The notes under the pieces: model-generated | The model's input: only the letters and a program-made list of their open reading frames with translations | What the model was told of the DNA's origin: nothing | Databases searched by the model: none | Shown: positions 8,968 through 17,192 of the stretch, one piece after another | Position numbering within the stretch: the first letter of the stretch is position 1 | How the letters are laid out: each line of letters begins with the position of its first letter | Assembly: GCA_002409965.1 (NCBI GenBank) | Contig: DHON01000122.1 | Coordinates: 24,529 to 88,528 of the forward strand | Source of the DNA: Firmicutes bacterium UBA5389 | GTDB taxonomy: Bacteria; Bacillota; DTU025 | DNA length: 64,000 nt | Reading direction: 5' to 3' | Made by a program: the position numbers and the translations under genes

Positions 8968-9488
8968 CTGTGGCTTTGAGACTGGCCGGAGCGGTATTGA
9001 CTGTGGGGGCCAGCGGGCTTCTGGGGTTGATGGTGGCTGAGTCCTATCGCGCGCGCGAGCGCGAGCTTGCGGCGTGGATTACGGCGCTGACATCGCTTCA
9101 GACCGAGATATCCTTCGGCCATACCCGTCTGGGACAGGCGATGCGCCGAGCGGGTTCCGCCTCGGGGGGCACGCCCGCCCGGATCCTGGCGCGCGCCGCG
9201 GAGCTCTTGGAGCAGGGCGACTCGGGAGGGGCGGGCGAGTGTCTGGCGGCGGCGCTCGGGCTCGGCCGCGCCGAGCGGGGCCGACGGGACGAGGCAGACG
9301 CTCTGCTGGCGCTGGGGCAGCGTCTGGGTGCGTCGGACGCCGCCGACCAGGCCAGGCACATCGGCCTTGCCGTCGGGCGACTGGAGGGCTGCAGGGCCAG
9401 GGCGGCGGACGCTGCATCGCGAGACTGCCGGGTCTGGTCGTCAATCGGCTTCTTGCTGGGCGGGATGATCACGATAGCGCTTCTCTAA
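8964..9488 (+). CDS. spoIIIAB: Stage III sporulation protein AB
   Basis: This 174-residue membrane protein resembles GspF-like platform proteins in part. It has an N-terminal hydrophobic segment (about 5-25), then 'YRARERELAAWITALTSLQTEI', the most conserved stretch of SpoIIIAB, an Ala-rich helical domain, and a C-terminal hydrophobic helix ('SSIGFLLGGMITIALL'). The ATG overlaps the end of spoIIIAA. Gene order and length fit. Confidence 0.9.
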   Translation: MTVALRLAGAVLTVGASGLLGLMVAESYRARERELAAWITALTSLQTEISFGHTRLGQAMRRAGSASGGTPARILARAAELLEQGDSGGAGECLAAALGLGRAERGRRDEADALLALGQRLGASDAADQARHIGLAVGRLEGCRARAADAASRDCRVWSSIGFLLGGMITIALL

Positions 9489-9502
9489 AGGAGGGCCTGG
9501 CA

Positions 9503-9700
9503 GTGGGGCTGGATCTGGTGCTCAGGATTGCGGGAGTAGGAATACTTGTGTCGGTCCTGTGCGCTATCCTCAAGCAGCAGGGCAAGGAGGAGTATTCGCT
9601 TCTCGTCGCTACCGCCGGGCTCGTTGTGGTCTTCCTCATGCTTGTGCAGCACATTGGCGAGTTGCTTTCCAGTGTGCGCACGGTCTTTCAACTGTGGTGA
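9503..9700 (+). CDS. spoIIIAC: Stage III sporulation protein AC
   Basis: This 65-residue membrane protein has two transmembrane helices and the conserved 'ILKQQGKEEYSLLV' loop characteristic of SpoIIIAC. The start is GTG at 9503 behind AAAGGAGG. It is easily missed because of its size, but it sits precisely in the expected operon position between spoIIIAB and spoIIIAD. Confidence 0.92.
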   Translation: MGLDLVLRIAGVGILVSVLCAILKQQGKEEYSLLVATAGLVVVFLMLVQHIGELLSSVRTVFQLW

Positions 9701-9720
9701 CTGTGGTGAGGGGAGTTGCC

Positions 9721-10110
9721 ATGCTTATCGCGCAGGTAATCGGGGTGGCGCTTCTCGGGTGCGCGCTGCTGGCGATGCTCAGGGGCGTAAGGTCGGACAT
9801 GGCTGTGGCTCTCTCGGCGGCGCTTGGAGTGGTCCTGTTCGTGCTGGTGGTGTCGCGCCTGGCGGACTTCGTCGCAGCGCTTACAGGCATGGCATCGGCG
9901 GCGGGAGTGAACCGTCTCTACCTGGACACCGTGCTCCGGGCGGTCGGTGTGGCGTATCTTGCGTCCTTCGGCGCGCAGGTGTGCCGGGACGCGGGCGAGG
10001 GGGCGCTGGCCGTCAAGGTCGAACTGGTGGGGAAGGTGTTGATCCTGTGCATGGCTGCGCCTCTGATGTTCGCTCTGCTCGAAACGGTGCTTCGGGTGTT
10101 GCCGCAATGA
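9721..10110 (+). CDS. spoIIIAD: Stage III sporulation protein AD
   Basis: This 129-residue polytopic membrane protein belongs to the SpoIIIAC/AD family, with about four hydrophobic helices. The ATG at 9721 follows GAGGGGAG; the reading frame extends further upstream but has no support there. The region 'GMASAAGVNRLYLDTVLRAVGVAYLASFGAQVCRDAGEGALAVKVE' carries the AD-specific residues. It overlaps the spoIIIAE start by four bases. Confidence 0.9.
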   Translation: MLIAQVIGVALLGCALLAMLRGVRSDMAVALSAALGVVLFVLVVSRLADFVAALTGMASAAGVNRLYLDTVLRAVGVAYLASFGAQVCRDAGEGALAVKVELVGKVLILCMAAPLMFALLETVLRVLPQ

Positions 10111-11315
10111 GACGGGCAACGGTCTTGGCGCGGGGCGCTCTGCTGTGGGCAACTCTGACGGTTCTGGTTCTGGCGGGTGCGACCGCTGCGACATCGTCGG
10201 AGGACGAAGCGGTTTTGGCTGCAGAAACGCTGGAAGACGCCGCCGTGGAACACCTCTCGCAGCTTGATACGGACGGAATAGAGCGGTTCTTGCGCGGGGT
10301 GGACGATGACGTGGCTCAGCGGCTGCCGGAATTTGACATTAGGCGCATCATGTCAACACACGGCTCGAACCTGCTTGACCTGCCGCGGCTTGGACGCGAA
10401 CTAGCCGGCGTTTTTATCCGCGAAGTCCAGCTCAACCTCAGGCTCCTCGGTGAGCTGGTGGTGGTGGCGGTGGTCTGCACCATGCTGTGCCTGCTGGGCG
10501 CGGGATTTGGGGAGGAGGGCCCGGCTGCCGTGGCGTGGGCGGCCTGCTACATGGTGATGGTGGTGTTGGGAGTTAGGTCTTTCTCCGTGTCAGCTGAGAT
10601 CGCCACGCGCGCAGTGGACCAGATGACGTCTTTCATGTACGCTGTCATACCTGCGCTCATTGGGACGCTGGCGGCGTCGGGGGGAGTGGCGACAGCCGCG
10701 GTGGTCTCGCCGTTCATGCTGGGGGCTACAGCGGCTGTGGGGACTCTGGTGAAGACGACGATCATACCCCTTCTGTTGATGGCGGTCACTCTGAGCCTGG
10801 TGGGGGAGATAAGTCGGCGCAAGCAGCTGTCGCGCCTGGCTGGGCTGCTGAAGTGGGCGGGGATGACCCTGCTGGGACTGGCGACTACGGTCTTCGTGGC
10901 GTTCACCGGCGTGCGGGGCGGGTTGGCCAGCATTTCAGACGGAGCCGCGGCAAAGGCGGTCAAGTTCCTGTCGGGCAGCATGGTGCCTGTTGTCGGCAAG
11001 GTGTTCGGCGATGCGCTGGACCTGGTGGCCGCGTCTTCGCTGCTGGTGAGGGGTGCAGTGGGGGCGTTTGGCCTGGTGACGCTGGCCGTTGTATGCCTCT
11101 TTCCGGTGATGAAGATGACGGCCATCATGCTGATGTTTCGAATCGCGGCTGCAGTCACGCAGCCTCTGGGCGATAGCCGCGTGTCCGACTGCCTGAGCGA
11201 GCTGGGCGACGCGCTGTCGTCGCTGTGTGTGTGTGTGGCAACTGTGGGACTGATGTTCTTTATCGGGGTGTCAATCGTCGTTGGACTGGGCGGTGTGGTT
11301 GTGGCGGTGAGATAA
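10107..11315 (+). CDS. spoIIIAE: Stage III sporulation protein AE
   Basis: This 402-residue polytopic membrane protein starts at the ATG overlapping spoIIIAD. It has an N-terminal signal-like helix (about 10-30), an extracytoplasmic segment (about 31-110), and then eight or so transmembrane helices. Family residues include 'YAVIPALIGTLAASGG' and 'LAGLLKWAGMTLLGLATTVFVAFTGVRG'. SpoIIIAE is the likely export-apparatus-like core of the channel. Codon use and composition match its neighbours. Confidence 0.9.
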   Translation: MRRATVLARGALLWATLTVLVLAGATAATSSEDEAVLAAETLEDAAVEHLSQLDTDGIERFLRGVDDDVAQRLPEFDIRRIMSTHGSNLLDLPRLGRELAGVFIREVQLNLRLLGELVVVAVVCTMLCLLGAGFGEEGPAAVAWAACYMVMVVLGVRSFSVSAEIATRAVDQMTSFMYAVIPALIGTLAASGGVATAAVVSPFMLGATAAVGTLVKTTIIPLLLMAVTLSLVGEISRRKQLSRLAGLLKWAGMTLLGLATTVFVAFTGVRGGLASISDGAAAKAVKFLSGSMVPVVGKVFGDALDLVAASSLLVRGAVGAFGLVTLAVVCLFPVMKMTAIMLMFRIAAAVTQPLGDSRVSDCLSELGDALSSLCVCVATVGLMFFIGVSIVVGLGGVVVAVR

Positions 11316-11328
11316 GGAGGCGCCTGGC

Positions 11329-11883
11329 GTGGTGGACGGCGTGTTCCGGTGGGTGCGCGGCATAGTCGCGGTGGTGCTCACGATGACGTTCATGGAGATG
11401 GTTGTGCCGCGCTCAGAACTGAAGAAATACGTTGATGTGGTGGTGGGCTTGGCGGTGATTGGGGCCATCCTTACCCCCCTACTCGGCCTGGGCGTGGGCA
11501 TCGGAACCGGGCTGGAGCTTGCTGCCGAGGCGACTCGCAGTTGGCCGGCATCCTGGAGGACGGCGGCGCAAACCGGAGCGCCGCCAGGGCTGGACGCAGA
11601 AATCGCCTCATCCGTTGCGTCTCGCGCGCTGGAAGCCCGCGTGCGGAAGGCCCTCAGTTCGTCCTACGGAAGGCTTGCAGACGGCTGGACCGTCAGAGTG
11701 CGCGTTACAGACGGCGGCGAGCTGGAGGCGGCGGAGGTGGATACGGGCCTGCGCGCGCCGTCAGGTGGGTCTGGCTCGCAGGGTCCGGAGGGCTCTCTGC
11801 CTGTCGCCGTGGACCGGACGGCTGTGACGCGGACGGTTGCTTTGGCGCTGGAATCGCCGCTTCAGTTGGTGACAGTGAGGTGA
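11329..11883 (+). CDS. spoIIIAF: Stage III sporulation protein AF
   Basis: This 184-residue protein has two N-terminal transmembrane helices ('GIVAVVLTMTFMEMVVP' and 'YVDVVVGLAVIGAILTPLL', the second strongly conserved in the family) and a C-terminal domain of the SpoIIIAF/YscJ-like type with 'VRVRVTDGGELEAAEVD'. GTG at 11329 follows AAGGAGG. It is more divergent after residue 70 than the other operon members. Confidence 0.85.
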   Translation: MVDGVFRWVRGIVAVVLTMTFMEMVVPRSELKKYVDVVVGLAVIGAILTPLLGLGVGIGTGLELAAEATRSWPASWRTAAQTGAPPGLDAEIASSVASRALEARVRKALSSSYGRLADGWTVRVRVTDGGELEAAEVDTGLRAPSGGSGSQGPEGSLPVAVDRTAVTRTVALALESPLQLVTVR

Positions 11884-11891
11884 CGGGCGGC

Positions 11892-12497
11892 ATGGGGCGG
11901 GATTTTCTGAATACCCCGGGGGTCAAGCCCCTTTTGGTGTTGGCGGCCGTGGGCGTGATGCTGATCATCATAGGCAGCCTGCTGCGGACGGGGACTTCCC
12001 GCGAGTCGCGGCAAACGCCCCTGCCGGATGGGGCGAGTGTCTCGAGCAAGCAGCCTGGATCGGGGGATACGGAAGGCGGTGCCGCGCTGGAGAGGTATAG
12101 GTCTGACTTGGAGTCGATGTGCGAGGAGATTCTGTCGAAGGTGGAGGGCGCGGGGGCGGTGAGCGTCCGGATCACTCTGGTCGGGAGTTCGTCCAGGGAG
12201 TATGCCCAAAACTCAGTGGTGGAGGAGAGCAACAGCGAGGAGCAGGCATCGGGGCAGACCAAACGTTCTTCGGAGCGGCGCCAGACGCGCGAGATGGTGC
12301 TTCTGACCGATCCGTCTTCTGGGCGCGGGCAGGTGCCGATACTCCTTGCGGAGCAGGCGCCTCGAATAGCCGGAGTGCTGGTGGCAGCGCCCGGCGCCGA
12401 GGATTCGGCGATCAAGCGCGAACTGGCTGCAGCGGCCCAGACGCTGCTGGGCGTGCCGGCCCACCGGGTGATGGTGGTGGCCTCGTGCAAGCCGTGA
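11892..12497 (+). CDS. spoIIIAG: Stage III sporulation protein AG (ring-building)
   Basis: SpoIIIAG forms the large membrane-embedded ring of the mother-cell/forespore channel. The 201-residue product has one transmembrane helix ('PLLVLAAVGVMLIIIGSLL'), a linker, and the ring-building motif domain ('YRSDLESMCEEILSKVEGAGAVSVRITLVGSS', then 'RIAGVLVAAPGAEDSAIKREL' and 'LLGVPAHRVMVV'). ATG at 11892 is nine bases after the spoIIIAF stop. Confidence 0.92.
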   Translation: MGRDFLNTPGVKPLLVLAAVGVMLIIIGSLLRTGTSRESRQTPLPDGASVSSKQPGSGDTEGGAALERYRSDLESMCEEILSKVEGAGAVSVRITLVGSSSREYAQNSVVEESNSEEQASGQTKRSSERRQTREMVLLTDPSSGRGQVPILLAEQAPRIAGVLVAAPGAEDSAIKRELAAAAQTLLGVPAHRVMVVASCKP

Positions 12498-12540
12498 CGG
12501 AACGCGCCAGAACTCACGACAAGTCCGAGGAGTGATCGGC

Positions 12541-13143
12541 GTGAAGGGCGACAGATGGTTTCTGCAGCTGTCTTATGCCATGGTTGGCCTGGCCGTGCTG
12601 GCCCTGGCCATCTCGTCGGCGGCGGACTCGCGACGAGGGCGGAGAGCATCGGCGTCCGTGCCCGCGCCGGCACCCACGTCGATACCTCAGCCGGCATCTG
12701 TACCGACAGAGCGGACAGAAGAAGGCGCGGGTTCGGGCTTGCCCATAGTGTCGGAATCCGCGTCTGCGCCCGTGCCCGTTGCTCTGCCCCGGTCGAGCTT
12801 CTTCGAAGAGTTCAGACTGGAGCGTGAGAGGGAGCGGGCGATCGAAATCGAGATCATCCAGGAAGTCGCGGAGGACCCCGATACTGATTCCGAGGTGAGA
12901 CGCCAGGCGCAGGCCGCCTTGCTGGCCGCGGTGAGCAGGGCGCGCCGCGAGTTCGATGCCGAGAGCATGATACTGGCGAGGGGGTATGCGGATGCCATTG
13001 TGTCGTTGACTGACGAGGGTGCAAGCGTGGTGGTGAAGTCGGGAAGACTTGAAGAGGCGGATGCACGGGCGATAGGCGATATCGTGGGGCGCGCCGCAGG
13101 CATCGGCCTGAGCAGAATCACGATTGCCCAGAGAGAGGACTGA
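12541..13143 (+). CDS. spoIIIAH: Stage III sporulation protein AH (SpoIIQ-facing)
   Basis: SpoIIIAH spans the outer forespore membrane and meets SpoIIQ. The 200-residue product has one N-terminal transmembrane helix ('YAMVGLAVLALAISSA'), a Pro/Ala linker, and the ring domain with 'FFEEFRLERERERAIEIEIIQEV', 'EVRRQAQAALLAAV' and 'EAESMILARGY'-like residues (here 'DAESMILARGYADAIV'). GTG at 12541 is chosen over GTG 12532 because AGGAG (12528-12532) overlaps the latter and sits eight bases from the former. Last gene of the operon. Confidence 0.9.
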   Translation: MKGDRWFLQLSYAMVGLAVLALAISSAADSRRGRRASASVPAPAPTSIPQPASVPTERTEEGAGSGLPIVSESASAPVPVALPRSSFFEEFRLERERERAIEIEIIQEVAEDPDTDSEVRRQAQAALLAAVSRARREFDAESMILARGYADAIVSLTDEGASVVVKSGRLEEADARAIGDIVGRAAGIGLSRITIAQRED

Positions 13144-13205
13144 AGGATAAACCGTGGGGCGCGGTGAATTGTTTAGAGACAGCGACGGCAGAATGCTGCC
13201 TCGTC

Positions 13206-13214
13206 TGCTATAAT
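13206..13214 (+). promoter_or_regulatory. Extended -10 promoter before the Asp23 gene
   Basis: TGCTATAAT, a perfect -10 with the TGN extension, lies about 50 bases before the Asp23 start. No good -35 is visible 17 bp upstream. Confidence 0.5.
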
Positions 13215-13265
13215 TCTATTGCGGTCGCCAGTGATTCTTCCTGGCGGACGCCGGGGGGTGCAGAG

Positions 13266-13649
13266 ATGGAACTTGAGGAGAGGCCTGAACTCGGATCGGT
13301 CAAGATCGCCAACGAGGTTGTGGCGGTCATCGCCGGCCTGGCTGCGTCGGAGGTGGAAGGCATCGCCGGGATGTCCGGCGGCATTACCGAAGGCTGGAGC
13401 GAGCTGTGGGGCAAGAAGAACCTGGCTCGCGGGGTCAAGGTTGAGGTCGGCGAGAAGGAGGCTGCGGTCGACCTCAATGTGGTCGTGAAATACGGCGCGG
13501 TGATCCCCGAGGTGTGCGCAGGCGTGCAGCAGAATGTGAAGCGCGCCATTGAGATCATGACAGGGCTAGATGTAGTCGAAGTCAACGTTCATGTCACGAA
13601 CGTTTTGGTCGATGAGAAGGAACCGCCTACAGAGGCGCGCGTGCGCTAG
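13266..13649 (+). CDS. Asp23/Gls24 family envelope stress response protein
   Basis: This 127-residue cytosolic protein of the Asp23 (DUF322) family is anchored to the membrane by AmaP. The signature 'GSVKIANEVVAVIAGLAASEVEGIAGM' is followed by 'GVKVEVGEKEAAVDLNVVVKYGAVIPEVCAGVQQNVK' and 'VEVNVHVTNV', covering the whole domain. ATG 13266 is chosen because the conserved domain begins eight residues later; the longer upstream frame is the leader. In many Firmicutes the paralogue sits just before nusB, as here. The next two genes are the AmaP and DUF2273 partners. Confidence 0.92.
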   Translation: MELEERPELGSVKIANEVVAVIAGLAASEVEGIAGMSGGITEGWSELWGKKNLARGVKVEVGEKEAAVDLNVVVKYGAVIPEVCAGVQQNVKRAIEIMTGLDVVEVNVHVTNVLVDEKEPPTEARVR

Positions 13650-13685
13650 TCTGCGCTGTGCGTCCGCACTGCGGAGGTGATGGAA

Positions 13686-14225
13686 TTGAAGACGCTTGAC
13701 CGGGTTGTACTGGTTGTTGCAGCGGCATTCGTAGTTGTGCTGAGCGCCGTGGTGTTGGCATCGGTAGCTGGCCCGGGCTTCCCGAATGGCTTCGCCATGG
13801 ATTTCTTCGGGGCCGTGTCTGAGCACAAGCTTGTGACCGCGGCCGTGGGCATTCTGATGGCTCTGGTCGTCTTGTACCTTATTTCAGCCGCGCTCAGGAG
13901 CGAGGATGAGCCCACACCGATAGTGGTCAACACGGCGCTGGGCGATGTGCGCATATCGATGTCGGCGATCGAGGCCATAGTCCGCCGGGCCGCCCGCCAG
14001 GTCAGCGGGATCAGGGAAGTGGACGCTCAGGCGACGGGAGATTCGGAAGGAATCGCGGTGTCCACGAAGATTCAAGTGTACCCGGACGTCAGCATTCCCG
14101 AGGTATGCGAACGCCTCGAGAACGAGCTCTCGACGGCATTCACTGCGATGGTGGGCCTTCCCGTCAAGTCGGTGCACACCATAGTCCGCGGCGTGGCGCA
14201 TGAACGCAGCAAGCCCAGGGCGTAG
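13686..14225 (+). CDS. amaP: Alkaline shock response membrane anchor protein AmaP
   Basis: This roughly 179-residue protein has two N-terminal transmembrane helices ('VVLVVAAAFVVVLSAVVLA' and 'KLVTAAVGILMALVVLYLISAAL') and a C-terminal Asp23-like domain ('GDVRISMSAIEAIVRRAARQVSGI...VSTKIQVYPDVSIPEVCERLENEL'). It anchors Asp23 at the membrane. GCGGAGGTGATGG is a full anti-SD match. ATG 13680 is too close to it (2 bases), so TTG 13686, eight bases from GGAGG, is preferred. Confidence 0.85.
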   Translation: MKTLDRVVLVVAAAFVVVLSAVVLASVAGPGFPNGFAMDFFGAVSEHKLVTAAVGILMALVVLYLISAALRSEDEPTPIVVNTALGDVRISMSAIEAIVRRAARQVSGIREVDAQATGDSEGIAVSTKIQVYPDVSIPEVCERLENELSTAFTAMVGLPVKSVHTIVRGVAHERSKPRA

Positions 14226-14264
14226 TCGCCCGGCTGTGGGCGTTGAGCGTGGAGGGGTGGCCGT

Positions 14265-14495
14265 ATGGCGTGGTTCAAGAACAGCAACTGGAGCATTCCC
14301 GAGGAGCATTCGGGCGAAGTGATCGGCGCAATCGCCGGCGGGGTCTTCGGGCTGCTTGTGATCATAGCCGGATTCTGGCGGGCGCTGGCGTTTGCGATCT
14401 TTGTGGTTATCGGATTCATGCTCGGCAGATACGTGGACGATCACGAGGGGCTCAAGGCCGTGATTGCAAGGCGGTTTCGGAGGCCGCGCTACTAG
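14265..14495 (+). CDS. DUF2273 small membrane protein
   Basis: This 76-residue protein has two close transmembrane helices ('VIGAIAGGVFGLLVIIAGFWRALAFAIFVVIGFMLG') and then 'RYVDDHEGLKAVIARRF', the DUF2273 pattern. The family almost always accompanies Asp23 and AmaP; its job in the envelope-stress complex is not established. GGAGGGG precedes the ATG. Confidence 0.88.
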   Translation: MAWFKNSNWSIPEEHSGEVIGAIAGGVFGLLVIIAGFWRALAFAIFVVIGFMLGRYVDDHEGLKAVIARRFRRPRY

Positions 14496-14525
14496 GCCGC
14501 GCGATGGAAGTACGACAGGAGTGGT

Positions 14526-14999
14526 ATGCGGATGCGCGCTGAGCGGCGGCGAGCCAGAGAGGCCGCCATGAGGGCTCTTTATCAGGTAGACTTGTCCGGT
14601 TGCGCTGAAGAGTGGGCGATCCAGTGCGCGCTCGAGCAATCGCATGATCTCGATCTCGGCGAACGGGGCAAGTCTTTCGCTCGTCAGCTCGTGCTGGGAT
14701 CGTGCGAGCGCAAGCAGGATATCGACGGTATCATGGCAGAAGTCGCACACGACTGGGCCGTTAACCGTATGTCGCCGACGGACAGGAACATCATGCGGAT
14801 TGCCGTCTATGAGATGCTGTATCTTGAGAGCGTGCCTGTGGCCAGCTCCATCGATGAGGCAGTGGAGATTGCCAAGCTCTACGGAAGCGCCGACTCTCCG
14901 CGGTTCGTCAACGGAATCCTGGGCACGCTGGCCGACAGGCTCAAGCGCCAGGCCTCCGGCGGCACTGCCGAGGGAGGGGACGGTGACACTGCTCGCTAA
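14526..14999 (+). CDS. nusB: Transcription antitermination factor NusB
   Basis: NusB binds boxA RNA with NusE/S10 during rRNA transcription. The 157-residue protein is all helical with the family residues 'RREAREAAMRALYQVD'-like start, 'FARQLVLGS', 'WAVNRMSPTDRNIMRIAVYEML' and 'ASSIDEAVEIAKLYGSADSPRFVNGILG'. ATG 14526 follows ACAGGAGTGG. Its 3' end overlaps the following TsaD-like gene by 17 bases. Confidence 0.95.
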   Translation: MRMRAERRRAREAAMRALYQVDLSGCAEEWAIQCALEQSHDLDLGERGKSFARQLVLGSCERKQDIDGIMAEVAHDWAVNRMSPTDRNIMRIAVYEMLYLESVPVASSIDEAVEIAKLYGSADSPRFVNGILGTLADRLKRQASGGTAEGGDGDTAR

Positions 15000-15987
15000 C
15001 CTGTGCAGCCTGGGGCTGGACACAAGCTGCTACACAACGTCAGTGGCCCTGGTTGACAGCGGCGGCCTTGTCTACGACGGCAGGACGCCGCTTGAGGTTT
15101 CTTTCGGGGCAGTGGGGCTGCGCCAGTCCGAGGCGGTGTTTCAACATGTCCGCAACACCCCCGCTCTCATTGAGGCCGCGCTACATACTGCCAGGCAGCG
15201 CGGCCTGAAGGTCGCGGCTGTGGGTGCCAGCGCCTGGCCACGGCGGGTTCGGGGATCATACATGCCGGTCTTTCTGGTGGGCTCGGGTTTTGGCCGGGCC
15301 GCATCGGCATCGCTGGCAGCGCCGTATATTGAGGTATCGCATCAGGAGGGACACATCGCCGCCGCCAGCTGGTCGTCGGATCTGGGCATCGCAAGATGCG
15401 GCGGTTTTCTCGCTCTCCACCTGTCGGGAGGCACGACCGAACTATTGGCGGTGCGCGACAGGTTCAGCGTAGAGCTGCTGGGAGGCACTGACGACTTAAG
15501 CGCCGGTCAGTTCATCGACAGAATCGGCGTCAAACTGGGGATACCTTTCCCTGCAGGCCCGGGGCTGGAGCGGTTGGCGGCGGATGGGCGCTCGGGGGCG
15601 GCGAGGTTGCCAGTGGCCGTTGCGCGCGCACGCGAGCCGGGGCATTTGGCGGTGAGCTTCTCAGGGCCGTGTTCAGCTGCCATGCGGGAACTGGGCGCAG
15701 GCACGCGCCAAGCGGACCTGGCTCTGGGCGTTCTGGAATGCATAGGGCAGTCGGCGGCGGCGCTGTGCGCGGAGGGGCTAAGGGCCGCCGGCCTTCGTGA
15801 GCTGCTGGCCTCGGGCGGAGTGGCTTCGAATTCGATCATCCGCCGCATAATGCAGGATGAAGTCGCGCGCATGGTCCCAGGCTCAGTGCTGCACTTCGCG
15901 GCGCCCGAGCATTCGCGCGACAATGCAGTGGGAGTGGCGCTTCTAGCGTGGCAGGCGCACATTGAGAATGGGGGTGCGTCCTGTTGA
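14983..15987 (+). CDS. TsaD/Kae1-family (peptidase M22-like) protein
   Basis: This product of about 334 residues has the ASKHA/Kae1 fold. Visible motifs are the N-terminal phosphate loop 'LGLDTSCYTTSVALVD', the metal-binding 'SHQEGHIAAA' (two His), 'LHLSGGTTELL', and the C-terminal 'LLASGGVASNSIIR'. TsaD itself makes N6-threonylcarbamoyl-adenosine in tRNA. This protein differs in 'VGASAWPRRVRGSYMPVFLVG', which replaces the usual 'TxGPGL..LLVG', so it is more likely the paralogue found beside xseA in several Clostridia than TsaD itself. The start is GTG after AGGGAGGGG. The stop overlaps the xseA start. Confidence 0.75.
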   Translation: MTLLANLCSLGLDTSCYTTSVALVDSGGLVYDGRTPLEVSFGAVGLRQSEAVFQHVRNTPALIEAALHTARQRGLKVAAVGASAWPRRVRGSYMPVFLVGSGFGRAASASLAAPYIEVSHQEGHIAAASWSSDLGIARCGGFLALHLSGGTTELLAVRDRFSVELLGGTDDLSAGQFIDRIGVKLGIPFPAGPGLERLAADGRSGAARLPVAVARAREPGHLAVSFSGPCSAAMRELGAGTRQADLALGVLECIGQSAAALCAEGLRAAGLRELLASGGVASNSIIRRIMQDEVARMVPGSVLHFAAPEHSRDNAVGVALLAWQAHIENGGASC

Positions 15988-17192
15988 ACGGATATTCCAG
16001 GATCGCCGGATTTCCCGGAGCGGGCGGTCCGCTCGAGATTGAGGTCTACTCAGTCTCTCAGGTCACCGACTTCGTAGCCAGGTTGCTTCAGGCCGACACG
16101 CGCCTTGCCGATGTGTGGGTGAGCGGCGAGATATCCAACTTCACGCACCACTCGTCTGGGCACATGTACCTGACGCTCAAGGACAATGCTTCGCGCCTTC
16201 GCGCCGTGATGTTCCAGGGAGCCAACAGGGGATTGCGTTTTCGCCCGGAGAGTGGGATGCGTGTGTTCGCCCATGGATACGTGGGCGTGTACAGAAGCGG
16301 AGGAGAGTATCAACTTTACGTAGACTTCATGGAACCCGCGGGGCTCGGGGCGCTGTTCCTCGCCTTTCAACAGCTCAAGGCCAAGTTGGAGGCACAAGGG
16401 CTGTTCGATCCGGCGCTGAAGCGGTCGCTGCCCAGATTTCCGAAGTGTATAGCTGTGGCCACATCGCCGACTGGAGCGGCGATTCGCGACATTATCACTG
16501 TGGCCAGGCGGCGGTGGCCTGCTGTGCATATCGTGGTCATCCCCGCGCTGGTGCAGGGAGATGGGGCGCCTGCCAGCATTGTGGCTGCCATTGAACGCGC
16601 TAACGCCGCGAGCGGCACCGAGGGCATTGTCGACATCGACGCGCTCATAGTCGGGCGGGGCGGCGGGTCGGCCGAGGAGCTGTGGGCTTTCAATGATGAG
16701 ACGGTGGCCAGGGCGATCAGGTCGTCTCGGATTCCGGTGGTGTCGGCGGTGGGCCATGAAACCGACTTCACCATAGCCGACTTCGCCGCCGACGTCAGGG
16801 CGGCAACGCCATCGGCCGCAGCGGAGCTTGTGGTGCCCGACATGGGAGTGTACCTGCGTCAGCTGGACACGTTGCAGACGAGGCTGGCCAGGTCAGTGCG
16901 GCGATTGCTCGATCAGCGAAAACAGCGCATGGACGAGTTAGGGCGGTGGCTTACTCAGAGGATCCAGGTCAAGCTGCGGACCTCACGTGACAGAGTCCAG
17001 CGCCTATCGGGGGTGCTGTCGGCGCTCGACCCTGAGGCGGTGCTGGGACGCGGATACGCCATATGCCGGGGCCCGGACGGGTCGATCTTGAAAGACTCCC
17101 AAGATGTGCAGACGGGGGACGCGGTGCGCGTGAAGCTCGGCCGCGGGGCCATCGGCTGCGAAGTGCGCGAGCGCGAGGTGGTTGAAGGATGA
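15984..17192 (+). CDS. xseA: Exodeoxyribonuclease VII large subunit
   Basis: This 402-residue catalytic subunit of exonuclease VII degrades single-stranded DNA from either end. An N-terminal OB domain ('VWVSGEISNFTHHSSGHMYLTLKD') precedes the catalytic region with 'VATSPTGAAIRDI', 'VGRGGGSAEELWAFNDETVARAI', 'VSAVGHETDFTIADFAADVRAATPSAAAEL', then a coiled-coil and C-terminal 'LDPEAVLGRGYAI'. The TTG start overlaps the previous stop. It overlaps xseB by four bases. Confidence 0.95.
   Translation: MNGYSRIAGFPGAGGPLEIEVYSVSQVTDFVARLLQADTRLADVWVSGEISNFTHHSSGHMYLTLKDNASRLRAVMFQGANRGLRFRPESGMRVFAHGYVGVYRSGGEYQLYVDFMEPAGLGALFLAFQQLKAKLEAQGLFDPALKRSLPRFPKCIAVATSPTGAAIRDIITVARRRWPAVHIVVIPALVQGDGAPASIVAAIERANAASGTEGIVDIDALIVGRGGGSAEELWAFNDETVARAIRSSRIPVVSAVGHETDFTIADFAADVRAATPSAAAELVVPDMGVYLRQLDTLQTRLARSVRRLLDQRKQRMDELGRWLTQRIQVKLRTSRDRVQRLSGVLSALDPEAVLGRGYAICRGPDGSILKDSQDVQTGDAVRVKLGRGAIGCEVREREVVEG

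Noticed and set aside
9546..10106. N-terminal extension of the spoIIIAE frame
   Set aside because: The frame is open through spoIIIAC and spoIIIAD but the coding content there belongs to those genes; the true start overlaps the spoIIIAD stop.
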